Counted from the stretch's first letter, positions 1 through 10,101 are shown. The stretch: DNA of 64,000 nucleotides from Lachnospiraceae bacterium (GCA_030531165.1 JAUNOI010000003.1:21196-85195), one strand, 5' to 3'. Notes: generated from the sequence alone by a model not told the origin. A program made the numbers and translations.

Positions 1-1
1 A

Positions 2-691
2 ATTACTTCAGCGAGTAACCTGGTAGGCGGCGATGGCGCCAGGATGGAACAGGCGGTACAGGAAGAGAATGTAAGCAGTGGCCCTTTTATTGGAAAAGTA
101 ATGGCAAGAGCGATCAAAATGGGTGAATCCAATGCCTGCATGAAGCGCATTGTAGCGGCGCCGACTGCAGGATCCTGTGGGGTGATACCGGCTGTTTTTA
201 TCAGTTTTGAAGAGGAATTTGGCTATGATGAAGAGAAAATGACAGAGGCGTTATTTGTAGCAGCCGGAATTGGAAGCGTAATCGCTGAACGAGCGAGCAT
301 TTCCGGGGCACAGGGAGGATGTCAGGCGGAAATCGGTGCGGCTTCTGCGATGGCGGCAGGAGGAGTTACCTATTTAAGAGGCGGTAACCATAGTCAGATT
401 GCGGATGCAGCTGCAGTGGCATTAAAGAATCTTTTAGGACTCGTCTGTGATCCTGTAGCAGGACTTGTAGAAGTGCCATGTGTGAAAAGAAATGTGATCG
501 GTGCAGTAAATGCAATCACTTCGGCGGATATGGTAATGGCGGGAATTAAAAGTAAAATACCGGCAGATGAAGTGATTGATGCCATGGGAGAAATTGGAAA
601 TCTTCTTCCGTCCAGCCTGCGTGAAACGAGCCAGGCAGGACTCGCAGTGACACCAACTGGTTTAGCAGTTACGGAACATTTAACGAAATAG
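2..691 (+). CDS. sdaAA: L-serine dehydratase, Fe-S dependent, alpha subunit (5' partial)
   Basis: This is the catalytic part of the oxygen-sensitive L-serine dehydratase, which converts L-serine to pyruvate and ammonia in the cytoplasm. The frame is open from base 2 (ITSASNLVGGDGAR precedes the first Met at base 44), so the gene starts left of the window. Cysteines expected to hold the [4Fe-4S] cluster sit in TAGSCGVIP, GAQGGCQAE and LVCDPVAGLVEVPC, which are hallmark blocks of this family. The C-terminus (TPTGLAVTEHLTK) looks complete. A beta subunit, if separate, would lie upstream and cannot be seen. Confidence 0.93.
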   Translation: MTSASNLVGGDGARMEQAVQEENVSSGPFIGKVMARAIKMGESNACMKRIVAAPTAGSCGVIPAVFISFEEEFGYDEEKMTEALFVAAGIGSVIAERASISGAQGGCQAEIGAASAMAAGGVTYLRGGNHSQIADAAAVALKNLLGLVCDPVAGLVEVPCVKRNVIGAVNAITSADMVMAGIKSKIPADEVIDAMGEIGNLLPSSLRETSQAGLAVTPTGLAVTEHLTK

Positions 692-702
692 ATGGCGCAA
701 AG

Positions 703-737
703 ATCCATAGATTTTTATAGAATCTATGGATTTTTTT
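703..737 (+). terminator. Intrinsic terminator after sdaAA
   Basis: A 10-bp inverted repeat (ATCCATAGAT and ATCTATGGAT) around a short A/T loop is followed by seven T residues, just after the stop codon of the serine dehydratase gene. Confidence 0.85.
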
Positions 738-829
738 ACATAATTCTTACATTATCGGTTTCAATTTGTGCTACAATAGAGTTTAATAGAAAAGAGAGAA
801 AGATATTTCCGGAAGGGGAGGATGAGCAT

Positions 830-2362
830 ATGAAAAAAACGCATATATTTGCTGCATTGACGATAGGATCTTATGAAGTAACTTTAACGATTTATGAAGT
901 TTCTCCTCAAGGCGGCATGCGTCTGCTGAATAAAATCAAGCAAAAAATTGAATTAGGAAAGGACACAATTCGTAGCGGAAGAATTTCCAATGAAAAGGTA
1001 AAACAGTTATGTAAAAAGCTGTTAAAATTAAAACCGGTTATGGAAGAGTTCGGAGTAGAAGAAGTGCTTGCTTATGGTGCAACTGCACTTCGTGAAGCGG
1101 AGAATCAATATTTCGTCCTGGAACAGATTAAGAATACGACCGGATTTGACGTCAAGATCGTCAATAATCCTGAGCAGAGCTTTTTAGTATATAAAGGAGT
1201 TGTATCGAATCCGGCTTTTGACGAAATTGCAAAAGATGGAGTTGCAATTCTGGATGCAAGTCCCGGCAGACTTCGTGTTACGATCTATCATGACGGTGAT
1301 CTCACATTGACACAGAATGTTTCGCTTGGATCTATGAAGATTCGCGAATGGGTAAAGAATACAGGCTATTCTCAGGAGGACAAGACATTTTTGATCCGGG
1401 AGATCATTTCATATCGGTTTAAAGAGCTGGACAGTTTATTTTTAGATGATGTTAAGTTAAAAACACTGATTATCTCAGGGGATCTGTTTACCAGCCAGCC
1501 GCGTTGGAAAAGTAAAAAGGGAGATATTCTAAATGCAGAAAAGTTTTTGAAACTCTGCCGGAAGGGTGAGAAGCATTTAGAACAGAATATGGCGCTTACG
1601 GAAGATGCTGATATTTTACTTCCTTCTGTTATTATTTGTGAGGAGTTTTTCAAGCGAATTGGAGCAAAGCAGGCATGGATTTCCGGTATCGAGATGAATG
1701 ACGGGATTGCTTATGAGCACGCGATGGCTACAAGATATCTTCCGCCTCATCATGATTTTACGCAGGATATTCATTCAGAAGTGGTTAAGGTTATGGATCG
1801 TTTTATTACGGAGACAGACCACAATTATTACGTTGATAAAGTCAGTGATATTATATTTAAGTGTCTTGCAAAGAAAGTGGGATTTACAACGCATGATCGA
1901 TTGCTGCTCCATACGGCGGCTCTGCTCCATAATGTCGGATCATACATTGCGATGACGGATTCTGCAAATATTTCCAGCTATATCGTAAAAAGAACGGATT
2001 TAGTTGGATTTTCAGATAAAGACAGAGAGATGCTTGGCGAGATCATACGCTGCCATAAAATGTCATATGAAGATTTCCTTGATACGATCGGGGAACAGAA
2101 ATTTTCACGTGAGGAGATGAGCCTGATCGGAAGGCTGAGTATCTTGCTCGGCGTAGCGAATACGCTTGATGTTGCTCATTGCCAGAAATTCGATACGATC
2201 CGGGTAAATATAAAAGACGATGAAGTCCGCATTACCGTAAATTCACTTTCGGATGGAGTATTAGAAAAGAATTTTATAGAAGGACATAAGGAATTTTTTG
2301 AATCGATGTTTGGTTATAAACTTGTTTTACGGGAAAAGAACCAGAGATATGTAACATTGTAA
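830..2362 (+). CDS. ppx: Ppx/GppA family phosphatase with C-terminal HD-like domain
   Basis: Likely exopolyphosphatase or guanosine pentaphosphatase of 510 residues. The N-terminal ~300 residues have the actin-like Ppx/GppA fold (early FAALTIGSYEVTLTIYE, then YGATALREAEN and LDASPGRLRV blocks). The C-terminal part has a helical HD-like domain (LLHTAALLHNVGSYI), with Asn where many HD proteins have Asp. I chose the ATG at 830 because GGGGAGGATG stands just before it; an in-frame upstream extension to 692 runs through the terminator and is not credible. It lies 16 bases before polyphosphate kinase, so the two form a synthesis-and-degradation pair for polyphosphate. Which of the two Ppx/GppA activities dominates is not decided by sequence. 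Confidence 0.88.
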   Translation: MKKTHIFAALTIGSYEVTLTIYEVSPQGGMRLLNKIKQKIELGKDTIRSGRISNEKVKQLCKKLLKLKPVMEEFGVEEVLAYGATALREAENQYFVLEQIKNTTGFDVKIVNNPEQSFLVYKGVVSNPAFDEIAKDGVAILDASPGRLRVTIYHDGDLTLTQNVSLGSMKIREWVKNTGYSQEDKTFLIREIISYRFKELDSLFLDDVKLKTLIISGDLFTSQPRWKSKKGDILNAEKFLKLCRKGEKHLEQNMALTEDADILLPSVIICEEFFKRIGAKQAWISGIEMNDGIAYEHAMATRYLPPHHDFTQDIHSEVVKVMDRFITETDHNYYVDKVSDIIFKCLAKKVGFTTHDRLLLHTAALLHNVGSYIAMTDSANISSYIVKRTDLVGFSDKDREMLGEIIRCHKMSYEDFLDTIGEQKFSREEMSLIGRLSILLGVANTLDVAHCQKFDTIRVNIKDDEVRITVNSLSDGVLEKNFIEGHKEFFESMFGYKLVLREKNQRYVTL

Positions 2363-2378
2363 GGGGGATAAGAGAATA

Positions 2379-4493
2379 ATGAAAGAATTTAAAAATCCGG
2401 AATTTTATGATAACCGTGAACTCAGTTGGATTAAATTTAATGAACGATGTCTGGAAGAAGCGAAGAAAACGGATCTGCCGATTCTGGAAAGATTAAACTT
2501 TTTAAGTATTACCGCTTCTAATCTGGATGAGTTTTTTATGGTCCGTGTCGCATCTTTAAAAGATGTTGAAAATGCGGGAAGCAAAAAGAAAGATATCGCA
2601 GGCATGACTGCAGAAGAACAGCTGAAGAAAATCAGTAAAAAACTTCATGAATTTATGAAATCTCAATATACGACTTTTACCCATTCGCTTGCTCCACAGT
2701 TAAAAGAGAGCGGGCTTACGGTTTTAAAATCCTATACGGAGATGACACCGGAACAGTCTGCTAAAACGGAAGCGTATTTTGATGAGATCGTATATCCGGT
2801 TTTGACTCCTATGGCGGTGGATTCTTCCAGACCATTTCCGTTGGTAAGAAATAAATCCATTAATATTGCAGCATTTATTTCCCCAAAGGATGATTCGAAT
2901 GAAGCTGATTTTGCAACTGTACAGGTACCAGATGTACTGCCTAGAGGATTTTTCATGGACAATGAAGATGGAACGCAGTCTTTGATCTTATTGGAAGAGA
3001 TTATCAAACAGAATATGCATAAACTATTCTTAAAACATGATATTCAGACGATGGGAGTTTATCGGATCATTCGTAATGCCGATCTGACGATTGATGAGGA
3101 AGAGGCAGCCGATCTGTTAAAAGAGATCGAAGAAAAGATCCGGGGACGTCAATGGGGACAGGTGATCCATTTAAGTGTGGAAGACGGTATGGAGAAGAAG
3201 CTGATCAAATATCTTTCTGAAAACTTCCATGTAAAAAAAGAAGATATCTATTATTTAAATGGACCGATGGATCTGAAATATTTTATGAAGCTCCATGGTA
3301 TGGACGGCTGGGATGATAAGCGTCACAAAAAGCATAGACCAGCTCCAGTTAAAGAATTTGCTAATGAAGAATCGGTATTTGATGTCATTCGTGAAAAAGA
3401 TGTTTTAATGCACCATCCATATCAGTCCTTTGATCCGGTTGTCAATTTTGTAAAAGAAGCGAGTACGGATCCGAATGTATTGGCTATCAAGCAGACATTG
3501 TACCGTGTTTCAGGCAATTCGCCGATTATTGCGGCACTTGAACGGGCAGCCATGGAAGGAAAACAGGTTACGGTCTTAGTCGAACTGAAAGCGCGATTTG
3601 ACGAAGAGAATAATATCGTATGGGCCCGCAAGCTTGAAAAAGCAGGCTGTCATGTTATCTATGGATTGGTCGGATTAAAAACGCACAGCAAGATTACGCT
3701 TGTTGTCCGCAGGGAAGAGGAAGGAATTAAGCGCTATGTTCATCTGGGAACAGGAAACTATAATGATTCTACTGCCAAAATTTATACAGATATGGGTATG
3801 TTTACTTGCGATGAAGCAATTGGAAGTGATGCGACCGCTGTATTTAATATGCTCTCCGGTTATTCGGAACCGGAACAGTGGAATAAATTACTGGTTGCCC
3901 CATATTGGCTGAAAAATGCATTTTATTCGATGATCGATCGTGAGATTCAGCATGCAAAAGAGGGAAAGGAAGCGCGGATTATTGCAAAGATGAATTCTCT
4001 GAATCATAAGGGAATCATTCAGAAATTATATGAAGCTTCCCAGGCAGGCGTAAAGATCGATCTGATCGTTCGAGGCATCTGCTGTCTGCGTGTCGGAATT
4101 CCGGGAGTCAGCGAGAATATTACCGTTCGATCGATTGTGGGTCAGTTCCTTGAACATGCGAGGATCTTTTATTTCTATAATGACGGGGCAGAGGATATGT
4201 TCCTTGGAAGTGCGGATTGGATGAACCGAAACCTGGAACGCCGTGTAGAAATCGTTTATCCGGTTGAAGATGAGAATTTGAAAGAACAGGTAAAAGAGGT
4301 GTTGACCGTTCAGCTTGAGGATACCATGCAGGCGCGAATCTATCAGCCGGATGGTACATATAAGCGCATAGATCGCCGCGGCAAGAAAGCATTGAATTCA
4401 CAGGACTATTTTGTAAAATGGGCAAATAAGCAGTTAAAAGAAGAAAAAGATATCAAAGGGGAACGGAAATTTATCCCAAAGTATGCTGAGTAA
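2379..4493 (+). CDS. ppk1: Polyphosphate kinase 1
   Basis: Full-length Ppk1 (704 residues) which makes inorganic polyphosphate from ATP reversibly. It starts with the typical FYDNRELSWIKFNERCLEEA and SNLDEFFMVRVASL N-domain. The autophosphorylated histidine is in VGLKTHSKITLVV and the second catalytic histidine in FLEHARIFYFYNDG; MNRNLERRVEIVYPV near the end is also conserved. A ribosome binding site (AAGGGGGATAAGAG) precedes the ATG. It is translated in an operon with the Ppx homologue 16 bases upstream and closed by a strong terminator directly after the stop codon. Confidence 0.96.
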   Translation: MKEFKNPEFYDNRELSWIKFNERCLEEAKKTDLPILERLNFLSITASNLDEFFMVRVASLKDVENAGSKKKDIAGMTAEEQLKKISKKLHEFMKSQYTTFTHSLAPQLKESGLTVLKSYTEMTPEQSAKTEAYFDEIVYPVLTPMAVDSSRPFPLVRNKSINIAAFISPKDDSNEADFATVQVPDVLPRGFFMDNEDGTQSLILLEEIIKQNMHKLFLKHDIQTMGVYRIIRNADLTIDEEEAADLLKEIEEKIRGRQWGQVIHLSVEDGMEKKLIKYLSENFHVKKEDIYYLNGPMDLKYFMKLHGMDGWDDKRHKKHRPAPVKEFANEESVFDVIREKDVLMHHPYQSFDPVVNFVKEASTDPNVLAIKQTLYRVSGNSPIIAALERAAMEGKQVTVLVELKARFDEENNIVWARKLEKAGCHVIYGLVGLKTHSKITLVVRREEEGIKRYVHLGTGNYNDSTAKIYTDMGMFTCDEAIGSDATAVFNMLSGYSEPEQWNKLLVAPYWLKNAFYSMIDREIQHAKEGKEARIIAKMNSLNHKGIIQKLYEASQAGVKIDLIVRGICCLRVGIPGVSENITVRSIVGQFLEHARIFYFYNDGAEDMFLGSADWMNRNLERRVEIVYPVEDENLKEQVKEVLTVQLEDTMQARIYQPDGTYKRIDRRGKKALNSQDYFVKWANKQLKEEKDIKGERKFIPKYAE

Positions 4494-4533
4494 AAACAAG
4501 GCGGAACATGATTTATGTGTTCCGCCTTGTTTT
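4493..4533. terminator. Bidirectional terminator between ppk1 and cyclophilin genes
   Basis: A 16-bp perfect stem (AAAACAAGGCGGAACA and its complement) with a 9-base loop; the arms end in A and T runs, so it can serve both the + strand ppk1 and the converging - strand cyclophilin gene. Confidence 0.9.
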
Positions 4534-4544
4534 GATAAATTGAT

Positions 4545-5069
4545 TTATAATTTTTCCGGTTCTTCGTATTCTACGCCAAATGTTTCAACTGTAACCTCTT
4601 TCATGGTCTGTGGCTCTACGGGCGCATCGCCGAACCAGCCTGTTCTTACATTTGCAATTTTATTAACTACGTCCATACCTTCAATAACCTGGCCGAATGC
4701 AGCGTATTCACCATCTAAGTGAGGAGAAGTTTCATGCATGATAAAGAACTGGGAACCGGCAGAATCAGGAACCATTGTGCGTGCCATCGAGAGGACGCCT
4801 GGCGTATGCTTTAAGTCATTCTGGAAACCGTTGTTTGTAAATTCACCTTTGATGCAGTAGCCCGGACCGCCGGTTCCATTGCCCTCAGGATCGCCGCCCT
4901 GAATCATAAATCCTTTAATGATTCTGTGGAAACCTACACCATTGTAGAAACCTTTGTTTATTAATGAAACAAAGTTGCGCACGGTCATAGGTGCGATTTC
5001 AGGATATAATTCTGCTTTCATAACGTCGCCGTTTTCCATAGTGATCGTAACGATTGGATTTTTTGCCAT
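4545..5069 (-). CDS. Cyclophilin-type peptidyl-prolyl cis-trans isomerase
   Basis: A 174-residue single-domain cyclophilin without signal peptide, so a cytoplasmic protein-folding catalyst of proline bonds. Family blocks are clear: GVGFHRIIKGFMIQGGDPEG with the catalytic Arg, GTGGPGYCIKGEF, SMARTMVPDSAGSQFFIMHE and GEYAAFGQVIEGMDVV. The ATG at 5069 follows a GGAAAT-type site. The gene is monocistronic, with its own promoter upstream and a shared terminator downstream. Confidence 0.95.
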   Translation of the reverse strand: MAKNPIVTITMENGDVMKAELYPEIAPMTVRNFVSLINKGFYNGVGFHRIIKGFMIQGGDPEGNGTGGPGYCIKGEFTNNGFQNDLKHTPGVLSMARTMVPDSAGSQFFIMHETSPHLDGEYAAFGQVIEGMDVVNKIANVRTGWFGDAPVEPQTMKEVTVETFGVEYEEPEKL

Positions 5070-5110
5070 AATTGTATTTCCTTTCTGATTATCAATAATT
5101 TCTTTCCTAT

Positions 5111-5139
5111 CATAACATAAACATCAGAATTCGTTAATG
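5111..5139 (-). promoter_or_regulatory. Predicted sigma-A promoter of the cyclophilin gene
   Basis: On the minus strand TTAACG and TATGAT are separated by 17 bases, about 40 bases upstream of the cyclophilin start codon. Confidence 0.6.
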
Positions 5140-5187
5140 GTTTATTTTTGTTAAGAAATTTATCAGATAATCTTTATTGAAATATAG

Positions 5188-5216
5188 TTTCTATCAAAAA
5201 CGATAAATGTTATAAT
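5188..5216 (+). promoter_or_regulatory. Predicted promoter of mltG
   Basis: A consensus -10 TATAAT (5211-5216) with a poor -35 (TTTCTA) 17 bases upstream, ending 34 bases before the mltG start codon. Confidence 0.45.
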
Positions 5217-5250
5217 GATAAAAACGAGAAATGATAACGGAGGAAAACAC

Positions 5251-6246
5251 ATGAAAGGAAAGATAAAGATCGTACTGCTGATTGTTATTCTGATCTTTGC
5301 GGCGGCAGCAGCATTTTTATTTGCGGGCAATGCAAAGACATTAAAGAGTGCAGAAGTAACGATCGATGAAGGGAGCGGTACGATGGATATCGCGAAAACT
5401 TTGAAAGAAGAAGGGGTCATACGTTCGGAAGCAGCATTTGTGGTTCAATTAAGAATGTCGGAATATGCCGGAAAGCTACAGTATGGAACATATGAGATCA
5501 AGAAGGATACCGGAATGAAAGAACTGTTCCGCATGCTGGCAACGCAGGGAGCGAAAGAGGGAAAGGTAAATGTCACGATTCCGGAAGGATTTTCCGTAGA
5601 ACAGATTGGTGATACGTTAGAGAAGAAAGGATTATTTTCAAAAAAAGATTTTCTAAAGGCTGCCAATACAACAGAGGGATATGATTTTGCGTGGCTGAAA
5701 GAGATCAAATCATCTTCCAAACGGAATTATCTGCTGCAGGGATATCTGTATCCTGACACGTATAACCTGTATAAGACTGCAACACCAGAAGAAGTAGTTT
5801 CGCTGATGCTTTCTAATTTCGAGACGCATATAAGAGGGCTTGATACGGAGGGAAGTCTTGACAGGATTGTAACGGAGGCATCCGTGATCGAAAGGGAGAC
5901 AAGCGTGGATTCCGAAAGACCGCTCATTGCGGGCGTGATTGAAAATCGCTTGAAAGAGAATATGAAATTGCAGATTGATGTAACGGTTCTTTATCCGCTG
6001 ACCGATGGCATGTATGATCAGAATCGTGTCAGCTACGAGGATCTGAAAGTTGATTCACCATATAATACTTACAAGAACAAAGGGCTTCCGGTGGGACCGA
6101 TCTGCAATCCATCAGTAGAATCGATCAAAGCTGCGGCACAGCCGGAACAACATGAGTATCTGTATTATCATACAAAATCAAAGGGCAGCAAAGAACATAA
6201 TTTTTATAAAACGTATAAAGAACATATAGATTCACAAGGAAAATAA
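5251..6246 (+). CDS. mltG: Endolytic murein transglycosylase MltG (YceG-like)
   Basis: A 331-residue membrane-anchored enzyme that cuts nascent peptidoglycan glycan strands and is thought to release or terminate them. One N-terminal membrane segment (IKIVLLIVILIFAAAAAFLF) is followed by a LysM-like part and the YceG catalytic domain. The catalytic Glu is expected in TEASVIERETSV; AGVIENRLKENMKLQIDVTV and GLPVGPICNPS are also family blocks. ATG at 5251 has the site GGAGGAAAACAC before it; the in-frame ATG at 5215 overlaps the promoter and is unlikely. Confidence 0.93.
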   Translation: MKGKIKIVLLIVILIFAAAAAFLFAGNAKTLKSAEVTIDEGSGTMDIAKTLKEEGVIRSEAAFVVQLRMSEYAGKLQYGTYEIKKDTGMKELFRMLATQGAKEGKVNVTIPEGFSVEQIGDTLEKKGLFSKKDFLKAANTTEGYDFAWLKEIKSSSKRNYLLQGYLYPDTYNLYKTATPEEVVSLMLSNFETHIRGLDTEGSLDRIVTEASVIERETSVDSERPLIAGVIENRLKENMKLQIDVTVLYPLTDGMYDQNRVSYEDLKVDSPYNTYKNKGLPVGPICNPSVESIKAAAQPEQHEYLYYHTKSKGSKEHNFYKTYKEHIDSQGK

Positions 6247-6322
6247 TAAGAAAATACACAGATATTGTCTATTAATTAACGAGAACGTACGAAAAAAAAT
6301 ACTAAAAAAAGTGATAATTGAC

Positions 6323-6399
6323 TTTTCATCATTGTGAAAATGTTGTAAAATAAGAATATCTGTTATAAGAGGAACAATCTGTACATCCAAACAGATTGT
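6323..6399 (+). promoter_or_regulatory. Candidate promoter and leader hairpin of the PFOR gene
   Basis: TTTTCA and TAAAAT (6323-6328, 6346-6351) are spaced by 17 bases. The transcript would then carry a perfect 8-bp hairpin (ACAATCTG/CAGATTGT, 6374-6399) at its 5' end, a place where hairpins often stabilise abundant messages. The remainder of 6247-6496 shows only A/T-rich spacer. Confidence 0.4.
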
Positions 6400-6496
6400 G
6401 AAGAAATAATCTTTTGTTTATCATGGGCAAAAGAGAAAAAGGAAAGGATGCTTGATTGCATTACTGACCAAATTTTTTTAGGAGGGACAAATCAAA

Positions 6497-9400
6497 ATGG
6501 CAAGAAAAATGAAAACTATGGATGGTAATACCGCTGCCGCTCACGTATCTTATGCGTTTACAGAATGTGCAGCTATTTTCCCAATTACACCATCCTCTCC
6601 AATGGCTGAATCTACAGATCAGTGGGCTACCCAGGGAAGAAAAAATATTTTCGGACATCCTGTAGAATTAGTTGAAATGGAATCTGAAGGCGGAGCAGCA
6701 GGTGCTGTACATGGATCATTATCTTCAGGTGCTTTAACAACGACTTATACAGCATCTCAGGGATTATTACTTATGATTCCGAATATGTACAAGATTGCCG
6801 GTGAATTATTACCTTGCGTAATTGATGTTTCTGCTCGTGCATTAGCATCTCATGCATTAAATATCTTTGGTGATCACTCTGACGTTTACGCTTGTCGTCA
6901 GACAGGTTTTGCTATGTTATGTAGCTCTAACGTTCAGGAAGTAATGGATTTAGGAGCAGTTGCTCACTTATCTACGATCAAAGGAAGCGTTCCTGTACTT
7001 CATTTCTTTGATGGTTTCAGAACTTCTCATGAATATCAGAAGATCGAAGCTTGGGATTATGATGACCTTGCAGATATGGTTGATTATGACAAATTAAAAG
7101 AATTCAAGAAAAATTGTCTTAATCCGGAACGTCCTACATTAAGAGGTTCTGCTCAGAACCCTGATATCTTCTTCCAGGCACGTGAAGCTTGTAATACATA
7201 TTACAATGCATTCCCAGCTATCGTTGAAGAATATATGGACAAAGTCAATGCAAAGATCGGAACAGACTATAAATTATTCAACTATTATGGATCAGAAGAT
7301 GCTGAAAGCGTTATTATCGCTATGGGTTCTGTTTGTGACACAATCGAAGAAACAATCGATTACTTAGTAAAACAGGGCAAGAAAGTCGGCGTTGTTAAAG
7401 TTCGTTTATACAGACCATTTGTTGCTGAAAAATTAGTAGAAGCAATTCCTGATACTGTTAAAGTAATCAACGTACTTGACAGATCAAAAGAACCAGGTGC
7501 TCTTGGAGAACCATTATACTTAGACGTCGTTGCAGCATTAAAAGGAACAAAATTCGATGCAATTCCTGTTAATGGCGGACGTTATGGTTTAGGTTCTAAA
7601 GATACAACACCAGCTGATATTATTGCTACATTTGAAAATACAGAAAAGAAAGAATTTACACTTTCTATCGTTGATGATGTTACAAATCTTTCTCTTGAAA
7701 GAGGCGAAACACCTGTTACAGCTCCAGAAAGCATCGTTGCTTGTAAATTCTGGGGACTTGGTGCTGACGGTACAGTAGGTGCTAACAAGAACTCTGTTAA
7801 GATCATTGGTGACCACACAGACAAATATGCTCAGGCATACTTTGATTATGATTCTAAGAAATCCGGTGGTGTTACAATGTCCCACTTACGTTTCGGCGAT
7901 GACCCAATCAAATCTACTTACTTAATTAACAAAGCAGATTTCGTTGCTTGTCACTGTGCACCATATGTTAACAAATATAACATGGTTCAGGACTTAAAAG
8001 ATGGCGGTACATTCTTATTAAACTGCTCATGGGCTCCTGAAGAATTAGGCGATCATTTACCAGGACAGGTAAAGGCTTACTTAGCAAAACACAACATCAA
8101 ACTTTATATCATCGATGGTATTAAGATTGGTAAAGAAATCGGTTTAGGTAACCGTATTAATACAGTACTTCAGTCTGCATTCTTCAAATTATCCGGAATT
8201 ATTCCAGAAGAAGATGCAATCCAGTACATGAAAGATGCTGCAACAAAATCATATAGCAAGAAAGGTGATCACATCGTTAAGATGAACCATGATGCGATTG
8301 ATGCAGGTGCAAAAGCCGTTGTTGCAGTGGATGTTCCAGCTGAATGGGCTGACTGCGAACCAGAACCATTATTCGAACAGGTAACAGGCGACAGAGCTGA
8401 CTTAGTAGATTACGTTAACGGAATTCAGAACTACGTTAACTCTCAGACTGGTAATACATTACCTGTTTCCAGCTTATTACCATATGCTGATGGTCATATG
8501 CCACAGGGATCTGCTGCTTACGAAAAACGTGGTGTTGCAGTAGATGTTCCAATGTGGAATCCGGATAACTGTATCCAGTGTAACTTCTGTTCTTATGTAT
8601 GTCCTCATGCATGTATCAGACCAATTGCTATGACAGAAGAAGAATTAGCAGCTGCTCCTGAAGGAACAAAAGCTTTAACATTGACAGGTATGCCACAGTA
8701 TAAATTCGTTATGACAACAACAGTACTTGACTGTACAGGATGTGGATCTTGTGTAAATGTATGTCCAGGTAAGAAAGGTGAAAAAGCTCTTACAATGGCT
8801 CCACTTGATTCTCAGATGCCAGAACAGGAAGTTTATACATATGGTCAGAGCTTAGATATCAAAGAAGACGTTGTTGCTAAATTTAAAGAAGCTTCTGTAA
8901 AAGGTTCTCAGTTCAAACAGCCATTGCTTGAATTCTCAGGCGCATGTGCAGGTTGTGGTGAGACTCCATACGCTAAATTAGTAACGCAGTTATTCGGTGA
9001 AAGAATGTACATCGCAAATGCAACAGGATGTACATCTATCTGGGCAGGTTCTTCTCCAGCTACACCATACACAGTTAACAAGAAAGGACAGGGTCCTGCT
9101 TGGTGTAACTCCTTATTCGAAGATAATGCTGAATTTGGTTTAGGTATGTACTTAGGACAGAAGACAATCAGAGATCAGTTAAAAGAAAAAGTAGTTGCTT
9201 TAGGTGAAAAAGCTGAAAATGCTGAAGTAAAAGAAGCAGTTGCTGAATACTTAGATACTTATCAGGTAGGCGCTACAAATGGTGCTGCTACAGATAAATT
9301 AGTTGCTGCATTAGAAGCTTGCGGATGCGAAGATGGAAAAGCAATCTTAGAACAGAAAGAATTCTTATCTAAGAAATCTCAGTGGATCTTCGGTGGTGAC

Positions 9401-10015
9401 GGATGGGCTTACGACATCGGTTACGGCGGATTAGATCATGTATTAGCTTCTGGTGAAGATGTAAACGTATTCGTATTCGATACAGAAGTTTACTCTAACA
9501 CAGGTGGACAGGCTTCAAAAGCTACAAATACCGGTGCGATCGCTCAGTTCGCAGCAGCTGGTAAAGAAGTTAAGAAGAAAGACCTTGCAGCAATCGCTAT
9601 GAGCTATGGATATATCTATGTTGCACAGATTTCTATGGGTGCTAACATGCAGCAGTGTGTAAAAGCTATTGCAGAAGCAGAAGCTTATCCAGGACCATCT
9701 TTGATCATCGCTTATGCTCCATGTATCAACCATGGTATCAAGGGCGGTATGAAGATTGCTATGACAGAAGAAAAGAAAGCTGTTACATCTGGTTACTGGC
9801 ACTTATTCAGATACAATCCAGAAGCTCCGGAAGGAACAAATCCATTTACATTGGATTCTAAAGCTCCAACAACAGAATACAATGACTTCTTAATGGGTGA
9901 AGTTCGTTACAACGCTCTTGCTCGTCAGAATCCTGAAAGAGCAAAAGACTTATTTGCTAAGGCTGAGGCTACAGCAAAAGCTAAATACGAAGCATTAGTA
10001 GAAAAAGCAAAATAA
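6497..10015 (+). CDS. nifJ: Pyruvate:ferredoxin (flavodoxin) oxidoreductase
   Basis: The 1172-residue single-chain PFOR that oxidises pyruvate to acetyl-CoA and CO2 and reduces ferredoxin, the central step of anaerobic energy metabolism. Domains run in the standard order: domain I (THVSYAFTECAAIFPITPSSPMAE is the pyruvate-binding end, with variations here), transketolase-like domain II, the two-cluster ferredoxin domain (CIQCNFCSYVCPHAC and CTGCGSCVNVCPGKK), then the proximal cluster CAGCGE and thiamine diphosphate site (GGDGWAYDIGYGGLDHV, NTGGQASKAT). The codon choice is strongly narrowed (TTA, ACA, GCA/GCT, GAA), more than in neighbours, which fits very high expression. It is monocistronic. 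Confidence 0.98.
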   Translation: MARKMKTMDGNTAAAHVSYAFTECAAIFPITPSSPMAESTDQWATQGRKNIFGHPVELVEMESEGGAAGAVHGSLSSGALTTTYTASQGLLLMIPNMYKIAGELLPCVIDVSARALASHALNIFGDHSDVYACRQTGFAMLCSSNVQEVMDLGAVAHLSTIKGSVPVLHFFDGFRTSHEYQKIEAWDYDDLADMVDYDKLKEFKKNCLNPERPTLRGSAQNPDIFFQAREACNTYYNAFPAIVEEYMDKVNAKIGTDYKLFNYYGSEDAESVIIAMGSVCDTIEETIDYLVKQGKKVGVVKVRLYRPFVAEKLVEAIPDTVKVINVLDRSKEPGALGEPLYLDVVAALKGTKFDAIPVNGGRYGLGSKDTTPADIIATFENTEKKEFTLSIVDDVTNLSLERGETPVTAPESIVACKFWGLGADGTVGANKNSVKIIGDHTDKYAQAYFDYDSKKSGGVTMSHLRFGDDPIKSTYLINKADFVACHCAPYVNKYNMVQDLKDGGTFLLNCSWAPEELGDHLPGQVKAYLAKHNIKLYIIDGIKIGKEIGLGNRINTVLQSAFFKLSGIIPEEDAIQYMKDAATKSYSKKGDHIVKMNHDAIDAGAKAVVAVDVPAEWADCEPEPLFEQVTGDRADLVDYVNGIQNYVNSQTGNTLPVSSLLPYADGHMPQGSAAYEKRGVAVDVPMWNPDNCIQCNFCSYVCPHACIRPIAMTEEELAAAPEGTKALTLTGMPQYKFVMTTTVLDCTGCGSCVNVCPGKKGEKALTMAPLDSQMPEQEVYTYGQSLDIKEDVVAKFKEASVKGSQFKQPLLEFSGACAGCGETPYAKLVTQLFGERMYIANATGCTSIWAGSSPATPYTVNKKGQGPAWCNSLFEDNAEFGLGMYLGQKTIRDQLKEKVVALGEKAENAEVKEAVAEYLDTYQVGATNGAATDKLVAALEACGCEDGKAILEQKEFLSKKSQWIFGGDGWAYDIGYGGLDHVLASGEDVNVFVFDTEVYSNTGGQASKATNTGAIAQFAAAGKEVKKKDLAAIAMSYGYIYVAQISMGANMQQCVKAIAEAEAYPGPSLIIAYAPCINHGIKGGMKIAMTEEKKAVTSGYWHLFRYNPEAPEGTNPFTLDSKAPTTEYNDFLMGEVRYNALARQNPERAKDLFAKAEATAKAKYEALVEKAK

Positions 10016-10066
10016 TTACAAATAATTTGTGAATGACTTTGTTTTAAGATAATAATGTTTATGCAG

Positions 10067-10101
10067 ACTATGCGAAATCCTTGTGGTTTCGCATAGTTTT
10101 T
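10067..10101 (+). terminator. Terminator of the PFOR gene
   Basis: A perfect 11-bp stem (ACTATGCGAAA/TTTCGCATAGT) with a 9-base loop and a following TTTT. Confidence 0.88.

Noticed and set aside
4483-4722. An open frame starting at the end of ppk1 and running against the cyclophilin gene
   Set aside because: It begins inside a terminator and is an antisense shadow of a clear cyclophilin.
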